64,000 bases of DNA, from assembly GCA_035540495.1 (NCBI GenBank), contig DATLGL010000029.1, positions 124,001 to 188,000 on the forward strand. The letters are read 5' to 3'. Made by a program: the position numbers and the translations under genes. This DNA is from DASVEG01 sp035540495. Lineage in GTDB: Bacteria > Actinomycetota > Acidimicrobiia > Acidimicrobiales > CADCTF01. The stretch's first letter is position 1. Each line of letters starts with the position of its first letter. Under the pieces are notes generated by a model. The model made no database searches, was not told the origin of the DNA, and was given only the letters and a program-made list of their open reading frames with translations. This document shows positions 32,589 to 40,516 of this stretch, piece after piece.

Positions 32589-33488
32589 ATGAAGGTGCGA
32601 GTCGGCTTCGGCTTGGGAACCACGACAGCGGCAGGTGGCCCGAACGGGTTCGCTTCGCTGGTGGATGCGCTCGAACGTCACCGCTTCGACTCGCTGTGGC
32701 TGTCGGAACGGGTCACCGGCGGCGCGGTCGATCCGGTGGTCGGTCTCTCGGTCGCTGCGGGACGGACGCAGAAGCTCAAGCTCGGGTTCTCCGTGCTCGT
32801 GCTGCCCGGGCGCAACCCGGTGCTCCTCGCGAAGGAGCTCGCCAGCCTCGACCTGCTCTCGAACGGGCGGCTGCTCCCGGCGTTCGGCCTCGGCGTCGCC
32901 GACCCGAACGAGCAGCAGGCGTTCGGTGTGGAGCGGTCGGAGCGGGCCGCTCGGTTCGATGAAGCGCTTCCTCTCCTCCGGCGCCTGTGGTGGGAGGAGT
33001 CCGTCGATCACGACGGCCGCTTCTTCTCGTACAAGGGCGTGACGGTCCGGCCGAAACCGGTCTCGAAGATGGAGGTGTGGCTCGGCGGTCGCGCGCCCTC
33101 CGAGCTTCGGCGCGTCGGCCGGCTGGGCGACGGCTGGCTGCCGTCGTTCTGCACGCCGGCGGAGGCCGCCGAAGGGCGTGCCGTCGTGGAAGCCGCAGCG
33201 GCGGACGCCGGACGTTCGATCGACCCCGAGCACTACGGCGCCCTCGTCATCTACAACCGAGGCGGCGGCCCGCTCCCGGAGCGACTGGCCCAGCTCGTCA
33301 CCCTCCGCCGGCCGGACACGGACCCGTCGGAGGTGATCCCGTCCGGCACCGTCGAGCTGCGCCGCCAGCTCGAACGCTTCGTCGACGTCGGCTTCTCGAA
33401 GTTCGTCGTCGTGCCGGCCGGCGATCCCCCGTCGTGGGACGACGAGATCGCCGACCTCGCGGCCGACGTCCTCCCGATCCAGAACTGA
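32589..33488 (+). CDS. LLM class (F420-dependent) oxidoreductase
   Basis: TIM-barrel luciferase-like oxidoreductase of 299 aa. VRVGFGLGTTTAAGG at the N-terminus, FDSLWLSERVTGGAVDPV, and KLKLGFSVLVLPGRNPVLLAKELASLDLLSNGRLLPAFGLG (the PGRNP/A-x-LDxLS-x-GR stretch) are hallmarks of the F420-dependent subgroup in actinobacteria. KMEVWLGGRAPSELRRVGRLGDGW follows. The physiological substrate is unknown. ATG 32589. A long inverted repeat follows the stop, probably ending transcription in both directions. Confidence 0.88.
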   Translation: MKVRVGFGLGTTTAAGGPNGFASLVDALERHRFDSLWLSERVTGGAVDPVVGLSVAAGRTQKLKLGFSVLVLPGRNPVLLAKELASLDLLSNGRLLPAFGLGVADPNEQQAFGVERSERAARFDEALPLLRRLWWEESVDHDGRFFSYKGVTVRPKPVSKMEVWLGGRAPSELRRVGRLGDGWLPSFCTPAEAAEGRAVVEAAAADAGRSIDPEHYGALVIYNRGGGPLPERLAQLVTLRRPDTDPSEVIPSGTVELRRQLERFVDVGFSKFVVVPAGDPPSWDDEIADLAADVLPIQN

Positions 33489-33524
33489 CCCGCCACCCGC
33501 CACCACCCACGCCCCCAGCGATCT

Positions 33525-33563
33525 GGAGGAAATTCTCCGGAACTATTCCGAAGAATTTCCTCC
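33525..33563. terminator. 18-bp inverted repeat at convergent gene ends
   Basis: Arms 33525-33542 and 33546-33563 pair over 18 positions with one mismatch around the three-base loop CTA. The left arm lies 37 bases past the LLM oxidoreductase stop; the right arm encodes the last residues (GGNSSE) and stop of the opposing XRE gene. It is AT-richer than its surroundings. It is likely a bidirectional terminator, though it lacks a U-run. Confidence 0.6.
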
Positions 33564-33995
33564 GAGTCCGTCGTGTGCGGCGAGGCGGCCGAGGGCGGTG
33601 TCGAGGAGCGCCTGCTCACGGCGGTCGTGCGCCTCCTTGCGGAGGAGGCGGAGGCGGTCGGTCCAGCCCGCCCGCAGTGACTCGTCGAGGCCCCGCTCGA
33701 CATCGGCGTCGAGCATGCGGAGCTGCAGCTCGACCTCGGTGTAGCGCGCCACGACGACGGGGAGCCGTTCGGCCTTCGCGACCGGATACGCGGTACCGGC
33801 GATCAGCTCGTGCGGCTCCATCTTGAAGATGCCGGCGAGGAGGGCGAGCGTGCGCTCGCCCGGTGTGCTCATCCCTGCCTCGACGTGGGAGAGGGCGGCG
33901 CGGGAGATCCCGACCCGTTCCGCCAGGTCGGCCTGGGTCCAACCCAGATCGCCCCGCAGCTGGGCGATGCGCCGGCCGAGGGATTCGGGCACCAC
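33543..33995 (-). CDS. XRE family transcriptional regulator
   Basis: 150-residue protein. The helix-turn-helix is at residues 5-60: LGRRIAQLRGDLGWTQADLAERVGISRAALSHVEAG is a standard Cro/C1-type domain. A charged helical region (VVARYTEVELQLRMLDADVE, DRLRLLRKEAHDRREQALLD) follows and may mediate dimerisation. ATG 33995. A TGCCAAC-N3-GTTGGCA palindrome lies 17 bases upstream, between this gene and the divergent gmd, so it probably regulates itself and perhaps gmd. The final codons lie in a terminator-like hairpin. Confidence 0.88.
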   Translation of the reverse strand: MVPESLGRRIAQLRGDLGWTQADLAERVGISRAALSHVEAGMSTPGERTLALLAGIFKMEPHELIAGTAYPVAKAERLPVVVARYTEVELQLRMLDADVERGLDESLRAGWTDRLRLLRKEAHDRREQALLDTALGRLAAHDGLGGNSSE

Positions 33996-34011
33996 GGTCT
34001 CCAGTGTGGCG

Positions 34012-34028
34012 TGCCAACCCAGTTGGCA
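34012..34028. promoter_or_regulatory. palindromic operator between XRE regulator and gmd
   Basis: TGCCAACCCAGTTGGCA has perfect seven-base arms around CCA. It lies between the divergent XRE and gmd start codons, the usual place for an autoregulatory operator. Confidence 0.65.
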
Positions 34029-34063
34029 GACACTCGGCGCGGCGACCTGTAGAACGTCGTCCC

Positions 34064-35047
34064 ATGACCAAGCGCGCGCTCGTCACCGGGATCACCGGCC
34101 AGGACGGGTCCTACCTCGCCGAACTGCTGCTCGAGGAGGGCTACCACGTCATCGGCATGGTCCGCCGGACGAGCACCATCAACTTCGACCGGATCGCCGC
34201 GATCCAGAACGACGTCGAGCTCGTCGCGGGCGACCTGCACGACGAGGCGTCGCTGATCCACATCCTCCGCGAGAACCGGCCGAACGAGGTCTACAACCTC
34301 GCGGCGCAGTCGTTCGTGCAGACGTCGTTCACCCAGCCCGTGCTCACCGGCGAGACGACCGCGCTCGGTGTCACCCGTCTGCTCGACGCCATCCGCATCG
34401 TCGACCCCGACATCCGCTTCTACCAGGCGTCGTCGTCGGAGATGTTCGGCAAGGTGGTCGAGGTCCCCCAGAAGGAGACGACCCCCCTGTACCCCCGTAG
34501 CCCCTACGGCGTCGCCAAGGTCTACGGCCACTGGATCACCATCAACTACCGCGAGAGCTACAACCTCCACGCGTCGAGTGGGATGCTCTTCAACCACGAG
34601 TCACCCCGCCGCGGTCTCGAGTTCGTGACCCGGAAGATCACCAACGGCGTCGCCCGCATCAAGCACGGACTCGACGAGACGCTGCCCCTCGGCAACCTCG
34701 ACGCCGAGCGCGACTGGGGCTTCGCCGGTGACTACGTCCGGGCCATGTACCTGATGCTCCAGCAGGACACGCCGGACGACTACGTCGTCGCGACAGGCGA
34801 GACGCACCAGGTGCGCGAGTTCTGCCAGCTCGCGTTCGCCCGTGCCGGCCTCGACTACACCGACCACGTCACGCAGGACGAGCGCTTCATGCGTCCGGCG
34901 GAGGTCGACCTGCTGATCGGCGACCCCACGAAGGCGAAGAACCAGCTCGGTTGGGAGCCGAAGGTCTCCTTCCCCGAGCTGGTCAACATGATGGTCGACG
35001 CCGACCTGGAGCTCGTCGAGCGTCAGAAGAAGCAGGGCCTGCTGTAG
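34064..35047 (+). CDS. gmd: GDP-mannose 4,6-dehydratase
   Basis: Short-chain dehydrogenase-type enzyme converting GDP-mannose to GDP-4-keto-6-deoxymannose, precursor of GDP-fucose and GDP-rhamnose, 327 aa. ALVTGITGQDGSYLAELLLE is the NADP-binding glycine loop, YQASSSEMFG carries the active-site Ser/Glu, and SPYGVAKVYG is the YxxxK pair. HESPRRGLEFVTRKI and NLDAERDWGFAGDYV are Gmd signatures. No epimerase/reductase partner lies next to it, so the final sugar is unknown. The -10-like TAGAAC (34050-34055) ends nine bases before ATG 34064, and there is no ribosome site, suggesting a leaderless transcript. Confidence 0.93.
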   Translation: MTKRALVTGITGQDGSYLAELLLEEGYHVIGMVRRTSTINFDRIAAIQNDVELVAGDLHDEASLIHILRENRPNEVYNLAAQSFVQTSFTQPVLTGETTALGVTRLLDAIRIVDPDIRFYQASSSEMFGKVVEVPQKETTPLYPRSPYGVAKVYGHWITINYRESYNLHASSGMLFNHESPRRGLEFVTRKITNGVARIKHGLDETLPLGNLDAERDWGFAGDYVRAMYLMLQQDTPDDYVVATGETHQVREFCQLAFARAGLDYTDHVTQDERFMRPAEVDLLIGDPTKAKNQLGWEPKVSFPELVNMMVDADLELVERQKKQGLL

Positions 35048-35057
35048 CGAGCTCGAT

Positions 35058-35339
35058 CTAGAAGAGCCCGCGGCGCCCGCCGACCAACGGGCGGCGCCGG
35101 CGCGCTCCGCCGCTGACGAGGTAGACGAGGCCCGTCGCGCACAGCACGGCGATGGCGAAGGCGGCCCATCCGCCGACGCCGATGGCCGTGGCGATGATCC
35201 CGCCGATGAAGGCGCCGGCGATGCCGCAGACGATCGTCATCAGGATCCCGATCGGGTTCGGACCGGGGAGGGCGAGGCGCGCCAGCGCGCCGACGACGAG
35301 CCCGGTGAGAAGAAGCGAGATGAGGAACTCGAGGGTCAT
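35058..35339 (-). CDS. GlsB/YeaQ/YmgE family membrane protein
   Basis: 93-residue protein with three hydrophobic helices: LISLLLTGLVVGALARLALPG, MTIVCGIAGAFIGGIIATAI and FAIAVLCATGLVYLVSG. GALARLALPGPNPIG followed by a Gly-rich second helix is the transglycosylase-associated (PF04226) family pattern. The Arg-rich tail (GGARRRRPLVGGRRG) is cytoplasmic. Members are stress-associated with no defined activity. It converges with gmd, 10 bases from that stop, and diverges from the enoyl-CoA hydratase. Confidence 0.85.
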   Translation of the reverse strand: MTLEFLISLLLTGLVVGALARLALPGPNPIGILMTIVCGIAGAFIGGIIATAIGVGGWAAFAIAVLCATGLVYLVSGGARRRRPLVGGRRGLF

Positions 35340-35359
35340 GCGGCGTAGCGTTCCCGGGC

Positions 35360-36115
35360 GTGCCCGACCGCAACCAGAGCGACATGATCGAGGTGTCGAC
35401 CGCGGGCGACGAGCGCGTCCGGCTGCTCACGCTCGACCGTCCTGACCGGCGCAACGCGGTCGACATCGACGCGGTCAACACCCTCGCTGACGCGGTGTGG
35501 CAGGCCCACGACGAAGGTGCGCGCGCCGTGGTGCTGGCGGGCAAGGGCCCGCACTTCTGCGCCGGCGCCGACCTGAAAGCAGGCGAGCCTCTCGAGTTCG
35601 CGGCCCACCTGCGCCGCGCCCTCGACGCGCTCCGCGACGTGCCCTGCGTCACGATCGCGGCGGTGCACGGAGCGGCGCTCGGCGCCGGGATGCAGCTCGC
35701 GGTTGCGTGTGATCTGCGGGTCGCGACGGCCGATGCCCGTTTCGGGATCCCTGCCGCCAAGCTGGGTCTCATGGTCGATCACTGGACGGTGCAGCGGGTC
35801 GCGTCGCTGTGCGGGCAGGGACCGGCCCGCGCCGTCCTGCTCGCCTGCGAGGAGATCGCCGCCGACGATGCGCACCGGCTCGGCCTCGTCTCGCGGATCG
35901 GCGATCTCGACGCCGCAGTGGCATGGGCCGAACGGATCGCGGAGCTCGCACCGCTGACGATCGCGGGCCAGAAGCTCGCGCTCAACCGCTTGGAGCCGCC
36001 GGCCGACGACCCGGAGGTCCGGGCGGCGTTCGAGAAGGCGTGGGCGTCGGAGGATCTCGTCGAGGGGCGTGCGGCGTTCGCCGAGAAGCGCGCCCCGAGC
36101 TTCCGAGGTCGCTGA
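35360..36115 (+). CDS. enoyl-CoA hydratase/isomerase family protein
   Basis: Second crotonase-fold enzyme in the window, 251 aa. RPDRRNAVDIDAVNTLAD is the N-terminal motif, GKGPHFCAGADLKAGEP the first oxyanion region and VHGAALGAGMQLAVACDLRVAT the second. FGIPAAKLGLMVD at the second catalytic position has Ala in place of the usual Glu, so it may be an isomerase or a variant hydratase. GTG 35360. The stop overlaps a CTG in frame with ccdA (CTGA), but ccdA has its own ATG nine bases later. Confidence 0.86.
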   Translation: MPDRNQSDMIEVSTAGDERVRLLTLDRPDRRNAVDIDAVNTLADAVWQAHDEGARAVVLAGKGPHFCAGADLKAGEPLEFAAHLRRALDALRDVPCVTIAAVHGAALGAGMQLAVACDLRVATADARFGIPAAKLGLMVDHWTVQRVASLCGQGPARAVLLACEEIAADDAHRLGLVSRIGDLDAAVAWAERIAELAPLTIAGQKLALNRLEPPADDPEVRAAFEKAWASEDLVEGRAAFAEKRAPSFRGR

Positions 36116-36123
36116 GCCCGGCG

Positions 36124-36861
36124 ATGGGCACCTTCCTCCTCGCGTTCGGCGGCGGCATGGTCTCGTTCCTGTCGCCGTGCGTGCTGCCGCTGGTGCCCGG
36201 CTACCTGTCGCTGATGTCGGGTGTCAGCCTCGCCGAGCTCGGATCGCCGACCGCCGCCGACACCCGCCGGCTGCTCCGGTCGACCCTGCTGTTCGTCGCG
36301 GGCTTCACCATCGTGTTCGTCGCGCTCGGCGCTTCCGCCAGTGCGCTCGGGCAGTTGCTGCTCGAGAACAAGCGGGTGCTCGAGCGCGTCGCCGGGGTGC
36401 TCGTCATCGCCATGGGGTTGTTCCTCGCGGGCGTCATCGCGCCCGGGTTCCTGCAGCGGGAGCGACGGTTCGACGTCCTGCCTTCGAAGCTGGGCGCCTT
36501 CGCCCCACCCGTCATGGGCATGGCGTTCGCGTTCGGATGGACCCCCTGCATCGGCCCGTCGCTCGCGGCGGTCCTCGCCCTGGCGACCAACGAGAACACG
36601 TTGGGACGCGGCGTCGCTCTGCTGTTCGTCTACTCGCTCGGGCTGGGCGTGCCGTTCGTCGCCGCGGGCCTCGCCTTCGGGCGCCTCACCGAGGTGTTCG
36701 CCTGGGTGAAGCGCCACTTCCGAGCGCTGAACGTCACGTCAGGAGCCGTGCTCACGATCGTCGGAATCCTGCTCTTCACCGGCCGGATGGGACGCGTCTC
36801 GTCGTTCCTCATCGACGCCATGGACCGCGTTGGTCTCGACTGGCTCTCGAACATCGGCTGA
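36124..36861 (+). CDS. ccdA: cytochrome c biogenesis protein CcdA
   Basis: Integral membrane thiol-disulfide conduit of 245 aa with six helices, which passes electrons from cytoplasmic thioredoxin to extracytoplasmic CcmG/ResA-type proteins. Helix one reads GGGMVSFLSPCVLPLVPGYL (redox Cys in SPCVLP), and FAFGWTPCIGPSLAAVLA carries the second redox Cys in TPCIGP. Both motifs are complete. ATG 36124 is in frame with CTG 36112 that overlaps the upstream stop; ATG is the better choice. It begins the cytochrome c maturation region, separated from ccmA by an opposing sortase gene. Confidence 0.92.
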   Translation: MGTFLLAFGGGMVSFLSPCVLPLVPGYLSLMSGVSLAELGSPTAADTRRLLRSTLLFVAGFTIVFVALGASASALGQLLLENKRVLERVAGVLVIAMGLFLAGVIAPGFLQRERRFDVLPSKLGAFAPPVMGMAFAFGWTPCIGPSLAAVLALATNENTLGRGVALLFVYSLGLGVPFVAAGLAFGRLTEVFAWVKRHFRALNVTSGAVLTIVGILLFTGRMGRVSSFLIDAMDRVGLDWLSNIG

Positions 36862-36864
36862 CCG

Positions 36865-37833
36865 TCACACGTTGGCGGGCAACAACCTCGCGAAGTTCTC
36901 GAAGAAGACGAACAGCACGACGAGGAACACGGGCACGCCCATCGCGTAGGCAGGCACCCGTCCCCAACGCTTCGAGAGCAGCCACGTGACGAGCCAGATG
37001 AACGCGGCGAGGGAGCCCCAGGCGATGGCGGGCCACTTCGACACCGACTCGCCCGACACGGAGGCGTCGTCCGCGAGCGACGGCACGACGGTCGGATCCT
37101 CGGCCGGCTCCTCCGCGCCCGGCTCGTCACCCGGCTCCTCGTCGGTCGGTTCCTCCGGGACGGTCACCGGAGGCGGGGTCGCCTCCACCGGCTCGTTCGT
37201 GAGCGAGGCGGTCACGATCATCCGTTGCGCGGCCGAGAACCGAGGATGGCACGTGGTGAGCGTGAGCCGGTTGTCGTCGGTCGGTGCGAGCACCTCGTTC
37301 TGCGACGGCCGCACGATCTTCGTCTCCATCACGCGGTAGACGAAGTCGCCCTGCTTCGTCGTGACCTCGATGCGGTCGCCCGGTTGGAGCTCGTCGAGGC
37401 GGTAGAACGGCGCTCCGTACGTGGTGCGGTGGCCGGCGATGGCCGCGTTGCCCGGCTGACCAGGCAGGGGAGTGGAGGGGTAGTGGCCCGGCCCCTTCTT
37501 CAGGGCGCCTACCGAGACCCCTTCGACCACCGCCTTCTCGACGTCGATCTTCGGGATCCGAATGATGGCGACAGCCTCGCCGGTGGGCGTGGCCCGCGGC
37601 GCCGCAGCGGGCGGGGCCGTCGCGTCGGACGAGCCATCGTCGCCCGGTGCGGTGGTCGTCGTCGTGGTGACCGGGGTCTGCAGCGCGTCGAGGAAATCGG
37701 CGCGCAGCCGGTCTTGCGCTCGTGCCTCGGAGAGTCCGGTTCCCCACAGCTGGTACGCGACGAAGAGGAGGATCAGGACGCCCGACGCGATGCACGTCCG
37801 CCCGATGCCCGCCACGACGCGCCGCCAGTCCAC
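36865..37833 (-). CDS. class E-type sortase
   Basis: Membrane-anchored cysteine transpeptidase of about 322 aa that attaches proteins to the cell wall. The N-terminal helix (IASGVLILLFVAYQLWG) is followed by a Thr/Pro/Ala linker, then the sortase domain: IPKIDVEKAVVEGVSVGAL, AIAGHRTTYG (catalytic His about 135), LTTCHPRFSAAQR (Cys about 195, Arg about 204). LTTC-x-P is usual for class E. Two more hydrophobic segments near the C-terminus (AIAWGSLAAFIWLVTWLLS; AYAMGVPVFLVVLFVFF) with an acidic Pro-rich stretch before them are less usual. GTG 37833 is chosen; GTG 37875 is possible. Confidence 0.88.
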   Translation of the reverse strand: MDWRRVVAGIGRTCIASGVLILLFVAYQLWGTGLSEARAQDRLRADFLDALQTPVTTTTTTAPGDDGSSDATAPPAAAPRATPTGEAVAIIRIPKIDVEKAVVEGVSVGALKKGPGHYPSTPLPGQPGNAAIAGHRTTYGAPFYRLDELQPGDRIEVTTKQGDFVYRVMETKIVRPSQNEVLAPTDDNRLTLTTCHPRFSAAQRMIVTASLTNEPVEATPPPVTVPEEPTDEEPGDEPGAEEPAEDPTVVPSLADDASVSGESVSKWPAIAWGSLAAFIWLVTWLLSKRWGRVPAYAMGVPVFLVVLFVFFENFARLLPANV

Positions 37834-37911
37834 GACGGGCGAGGATAGGCCGACCCCGCCGGGCTGCCTGGTCACAACTCCCAGGCCACCCGTAGTCTTG
37901 ACGGCGGTCCC

Positions 37912-38562
37912 ATGACCGCCATCCGCCTCTCTCGCGCCGTCGTCCTCCTCGGACGCTTCCCCGCACTCGCCGGAGCAGACCTCCTGGTCGAGCGCGGGGA
38001 GATCGTGCATCTCGCGGGTCCGAACGGGGCGGGCAAGAGCACGCTTCTGCGTACCTGCGCTGGCCTGCATCCGCTGGCCGAAGGGAGCGGAGAGGTGCTC
38101 GGTCGCGACCTCGCGAAGCAGCGTCGTGAGGTGCGCCGGCGGGTGGGCCTCCTCGGCCATGCCGGGTTCCTGTACGACGATCTGACGGTCGAGGAGAACG
38201 TCCGGTTCGCCGTGCGTGCCGCCGGTCTCGAGGCCACGGAAGCGGAGCCGGCGCTCGCGCGTCTCGGCCTCGACAACCGCCTGCGCGGCGTCGCGGTCGG
38301 CCGCCTCTCCGCTGGCCAACGGCGCCGGACCGCGCTGGCATCGCTCGTCGCCCGCCGGCCCGAACTGTGGTTGCTCGACGAACCCCACGCCGGCCTCGAC
38401 GCCGACGGCCGTGACCTCGTCGACCACTTGATCGTCGACGCCGCGGCGGGTGGGGCCACCGTCGTGTTCGCCAGCCATGAGCTCGACCGCGCCACACCCC
38501 TCGCTGTCCGCCGGCTCGTCGTCACCGGCGGCGAGGTCCACGAGGCAGCCCGTGCTGCTTAG
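37912..38562 (+). CDS. ccmA: heme exporter ATP-binding protein CcmA
   Basis: ATPase of the CcmABC complex that drives release of heme-loaded CcmE in System I cytochrome c maturation, 216 aa. Walker A GPNGAGKS (36-43), signature LSAGQRRR, Walker B LWLLDEP followed by HAGLDADG, and the switch His in FASHELDRA. The small size without extra domains and the position directly before ccmB identify it. ATG 37912. It ends in a region that also encodes the first codons of ccmB (11-base overlap). Confidence 0.93.
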   Translation: MTAIRLSRAVVLLGRFPALAGADLLVERGEIVHLAGPNGAGKSTLLRTCAGLHPLAEGSGEVLGRDLAKQRREVRRRVGLLGHAGFLYDDLTVEENVRFAVRAAGLEATEAEPALARLGLDNRLRGVAVGRLSAGQRRRTALASLVARRPELWLLDEPHAGLDADGRDLVDHLIVDAAAGGATVVFASHELDRATPLAVRRLVVTGGEVHEAARAA

Positions 38563-39223
38563 AGACGCCGCGCTCGTGGCGGGCAAAGACCTCCGCATCG
38601 AGGTCCGCAGCCGCGTCGCGATCAACCAGGTCGCTCCGTTCGCGCTGCTCGTGCTCGTGCTCTTCGCGTTCGCCCTCGATCCCGACCGCGGCGTGCTCGC
38701 CCGCGCTTCTGCGGGCCTCTTCTGGCTCGCGGTGACGTTCAGCGCGCTCCTCGCCGTCCAGCGAAGCTTCGGCCTCGAGGGCGCCGACGGAGCCCGCGAC
38801 GGCCTCCGTCTCTCCGGCCTCGACCCCGCCGGCATCTTCATGGGCAAGGCCGCGGCGATCGTCGTGCAGCTCCTCGCGCTCGAACTGCTGCTCGCGTTCG
38901 GCGTCGCGGTCCTCTACAACGCCGATCTCGGTGGATGGTGGGTGCTCGCGAGCACAGCCGTGCTGGCCTCGATCGGTCTCGCCGCCGCGGGCTGCCTCTA
39001 CGGCGTGCTCAGCGCGGGCACTCGCGTGAGAGAGACGCTGCTTCCGCTGCTGCTCGTGCCGGTCGCCGCTCCTGTCGTGCTGTGCGCCACGCGCGCGTGG
39101 GAGGCGGCCCTCGCTGGTGTCTCCGGTGAGGCCGGCCCGTGGATGCGCCTGCTCGCGGCGTTCGCCGCCGTCTACCTCGCAGCGGGTGCGTTCTCGTTCG
39201 GTCTTCTCTTGGAGGAAGCGTGA
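38552..39223 (+). CDS. ccmB: heme exporter membrane protein CcmB
   Basis: Six-helix permease subunit, 223 aa. LLRDAALVAGKDLRIEVRSR is the conserved cytoplasmic start, FSALLAVQRSFGLEGADGARDGLRLSGLDP is the conserved loop after helix two (with the RSF and E residues typical of CcmB), and the remainder is hydrophobic. GTG 38552 overlaps ccmA by 11 bases; it gives the expected distance to KDLRIE. The ccmC start overlaps the stop as GTGA. Confidence 0.9.
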   Translation: MLLRDAALVAGKDLRIEVRSRVAINQVAPFALLVLVLFAFALDPDRGVLARASAGLFWLAVTFSALLAVQRSFGLEGADGARDGLRLSGLDPAGIFMGKAAAIVVQLLALELLLAFGVAVLYNADLGGWWVLASTAVLASIGLAAAGCLYGVLSAGTRVRETLLPLLLVPVAAPVVLCATRAWEAALAGVSGEAGPWMRLLAAFAAVYLAAGAFSFGLLLEEA

Positions 39224-39939
39224 GGCTCTCGCGCCTGGAGATCGCCTTCGGCGCGGTCGCGTTCGGACTGCTCGCCCTGACGATCGGCCTCGGGTTCAAC
39301 CTCCCGCCGACGATCGAGCAGGAGGAGTACTCGCGGCTGATCGCGGTCCATCCGCCGATCGCGTGGGTCGCCTACGTCGCGTTCGGCGTGATGGCTCTCG
39401 GCAGCCTTCTCTACCTGGTGCCCGCGACGCGTCATGCGCGGTGGGACCGCCTCGCCGCAGCATCGGCCGAGCTCGGCGTCGTGTTCACCTCGCTCATGTT
39501 GATCACCGGTTCGATCTGGGGCCGCCCGACCTGGGGCGTGTGGTGGGTCTGGGACGCGCGGCTGACCTTGAGCGCGCTGATGCTCGCTCTCCTCGTCGGC
39601 TACGGCGCGCTGCGCCGCATCACCCCCGATCCCGATCGACGCGGCATCCTCAGCGCGGTCACCGGCCTCGCCGCCGTCGTCGTCATCCCGATCAACCACT
39701 TCGCCGTGTCGTGGTGGCGCACGTTGCACCAGGGTCGCTCGCTCGCGCAGGCGAGCCCGGGCAGCGACCTCGACGGCTCCTACGTCGCGGTGATGCTCGT
39801 CGGCTTCGTCGCGATGTCAGCGGTGTTCGGCTTCCTCCTCCTCGTGCGCACCCGCATCGAGCGCCTCGACGAGGAGCGTCAGGGCGAGGCCCTCGAAGCG
39901 GCGATCGCCGAACGTCGACGCGAAGGAGCGGCGGTGTGA
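39220..39939 (+). CDS. ccmC: heme-handling protein CcmC
   Basis: CcsA/CcmC family membrane protein of 239 aa that binds heme through a tryptophan-rich segment and passes it to CcmE. RPTWGVWWVWDARLTLSALM is the WWD domain. Conserved His residues flank it in IAVHPPIAWVAYVAFG and PINHFAVSWWRTLHQG. Six helices are visible. GTG 39220 overlaps the ccmB stop (GTGA) and its own stop overlaps the next start (GTGA), so translation is coupled through the row. Confidence 0.92.
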   Translation: MRLSRLEIAFGAVAFGLLALTIGLGFNLPPTIEQEEYSRLIAVHPPIAWVAYVAFGVMALGSLLYLVPATRHARWDRLAAASAELGVVFTSLMLITGSIWGRPTWGVWWVWDARLTLSALMLALLVGYGALRRITPDPDRRGILSAVTGLAAVVVIPINHFAVSWWRTLHQGRSLAQASPGSDLDGSYVAVMLVGFVAMSAVFGFLLLVRTRIERLDEERQGEALEAAIAERRREGAAV

Positions 39940-40028
39940 CGTACGTCATCGCCGGATACGCGGTCACCGCCGCGACACTCGTCGGGTACGCCGCGTTCCT
40001 CCTCAAGCGCCTGAAGGGATCCCGTTGA
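39936..40028 (+). CDS. CcmD-like single-helix peptide
   Basis: 30-residue peptide between ccmC and ccmE, the position CcmD has in other bacteria. TYVIAGYAVTAATLVGYAAF is one membrane helix beginning with a Tyr and followed by the basic end LLKRLKGSR, which matches the CcmD pattern (short N-terminus, helix, basic cytoplasmic tail). Starts at GTG 39936 in a GTGA overlap with ccmC and ends in a TTGA overlap with ccmE. In E. coli CcmD is needed for release of heme-loaded CcmE. Too short for standard gene callers. Confidence 0.75.
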   Translation: MTYVIAGYAVTAATLVGYAAFLLKRLKGSR

Positions 40029-40513
40029 CCACGACCGACTACGAGCCGCTCGAGGTCCGCCCGGAACCGGAGCGACCGAAGCGGAACGGCGCGCTGCGCG
40101 TCGTGCTCGTCGTCGCGGTGCTGGGTGCGGGCATCGCCCTGCTGGTCACCAACCTCAGCGAGTCGACGACCTACTTCAAGACCGCGGACGAAGCGGTCGC
40201 CGAGCGCGACGAGCTCGGCTCGCGCCGCTTTCGCGTGGAGGGTCTCGTCACGGAACCGGTCAGCTCGACGGGAGATGCGGTCCGATTCTCGATCATGTCG
40301 GCCGGCGTGTGCGTCGACGTGAAGCACCAGGGTGACCCGCCCGAGCTGTTCAAGCCTGGGATCCCCGTCGTTCTCGAAGGCCGTTGGCAGGGGAGCGTCT
40401 ACGAGAGCGACCGGATCATGGTCAGGCACTCGAACGAGTACAAGGAGCAGAACCCCGAGCGGCTCCAGGAGGCGGCAGCTCAGCAGCAGCAGTACGCCTC
40501 CTGCGCGGAGTAG
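40025..40513 (+). CDS. ccmE: heme chaperone CcmE
   Basis: Periplasm-facing heme chaperone, 162 aa. A basic cytoplasmic tail and one helix (residues 24-43, LRVVLVVAVLGAGIALLVTN) precede an OB-fold beta domain (RRFRVEGLVTEPVS, VRFSIMSAGVCVDVKHQGD, PPELFKPGIPVVLEGRW). The heme-binding motif is HSNEY (His135, Tyr139), fitting HxxxY. It is followed by a Gln-rich tail ending in CAE. TTG 40025 overlaps the CcmD-like stop. Confidence 0.92.
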   Translation: MTTTDYEPLEVRPEPERPKRNGALRVVLVVAVLGAGIALLVTNLSESTTYFKTADEAVAERDELGSRRFRVEGLVTEPVSSTGDAVRFSIMSAGVCVDVKHQGDPPELFKPGIPVVLEGRWQGSVYESDRIMVRHSNEYKEQNPERLQEAAAQQQQYASCAE

Positions 40514-40516
40514 GCG

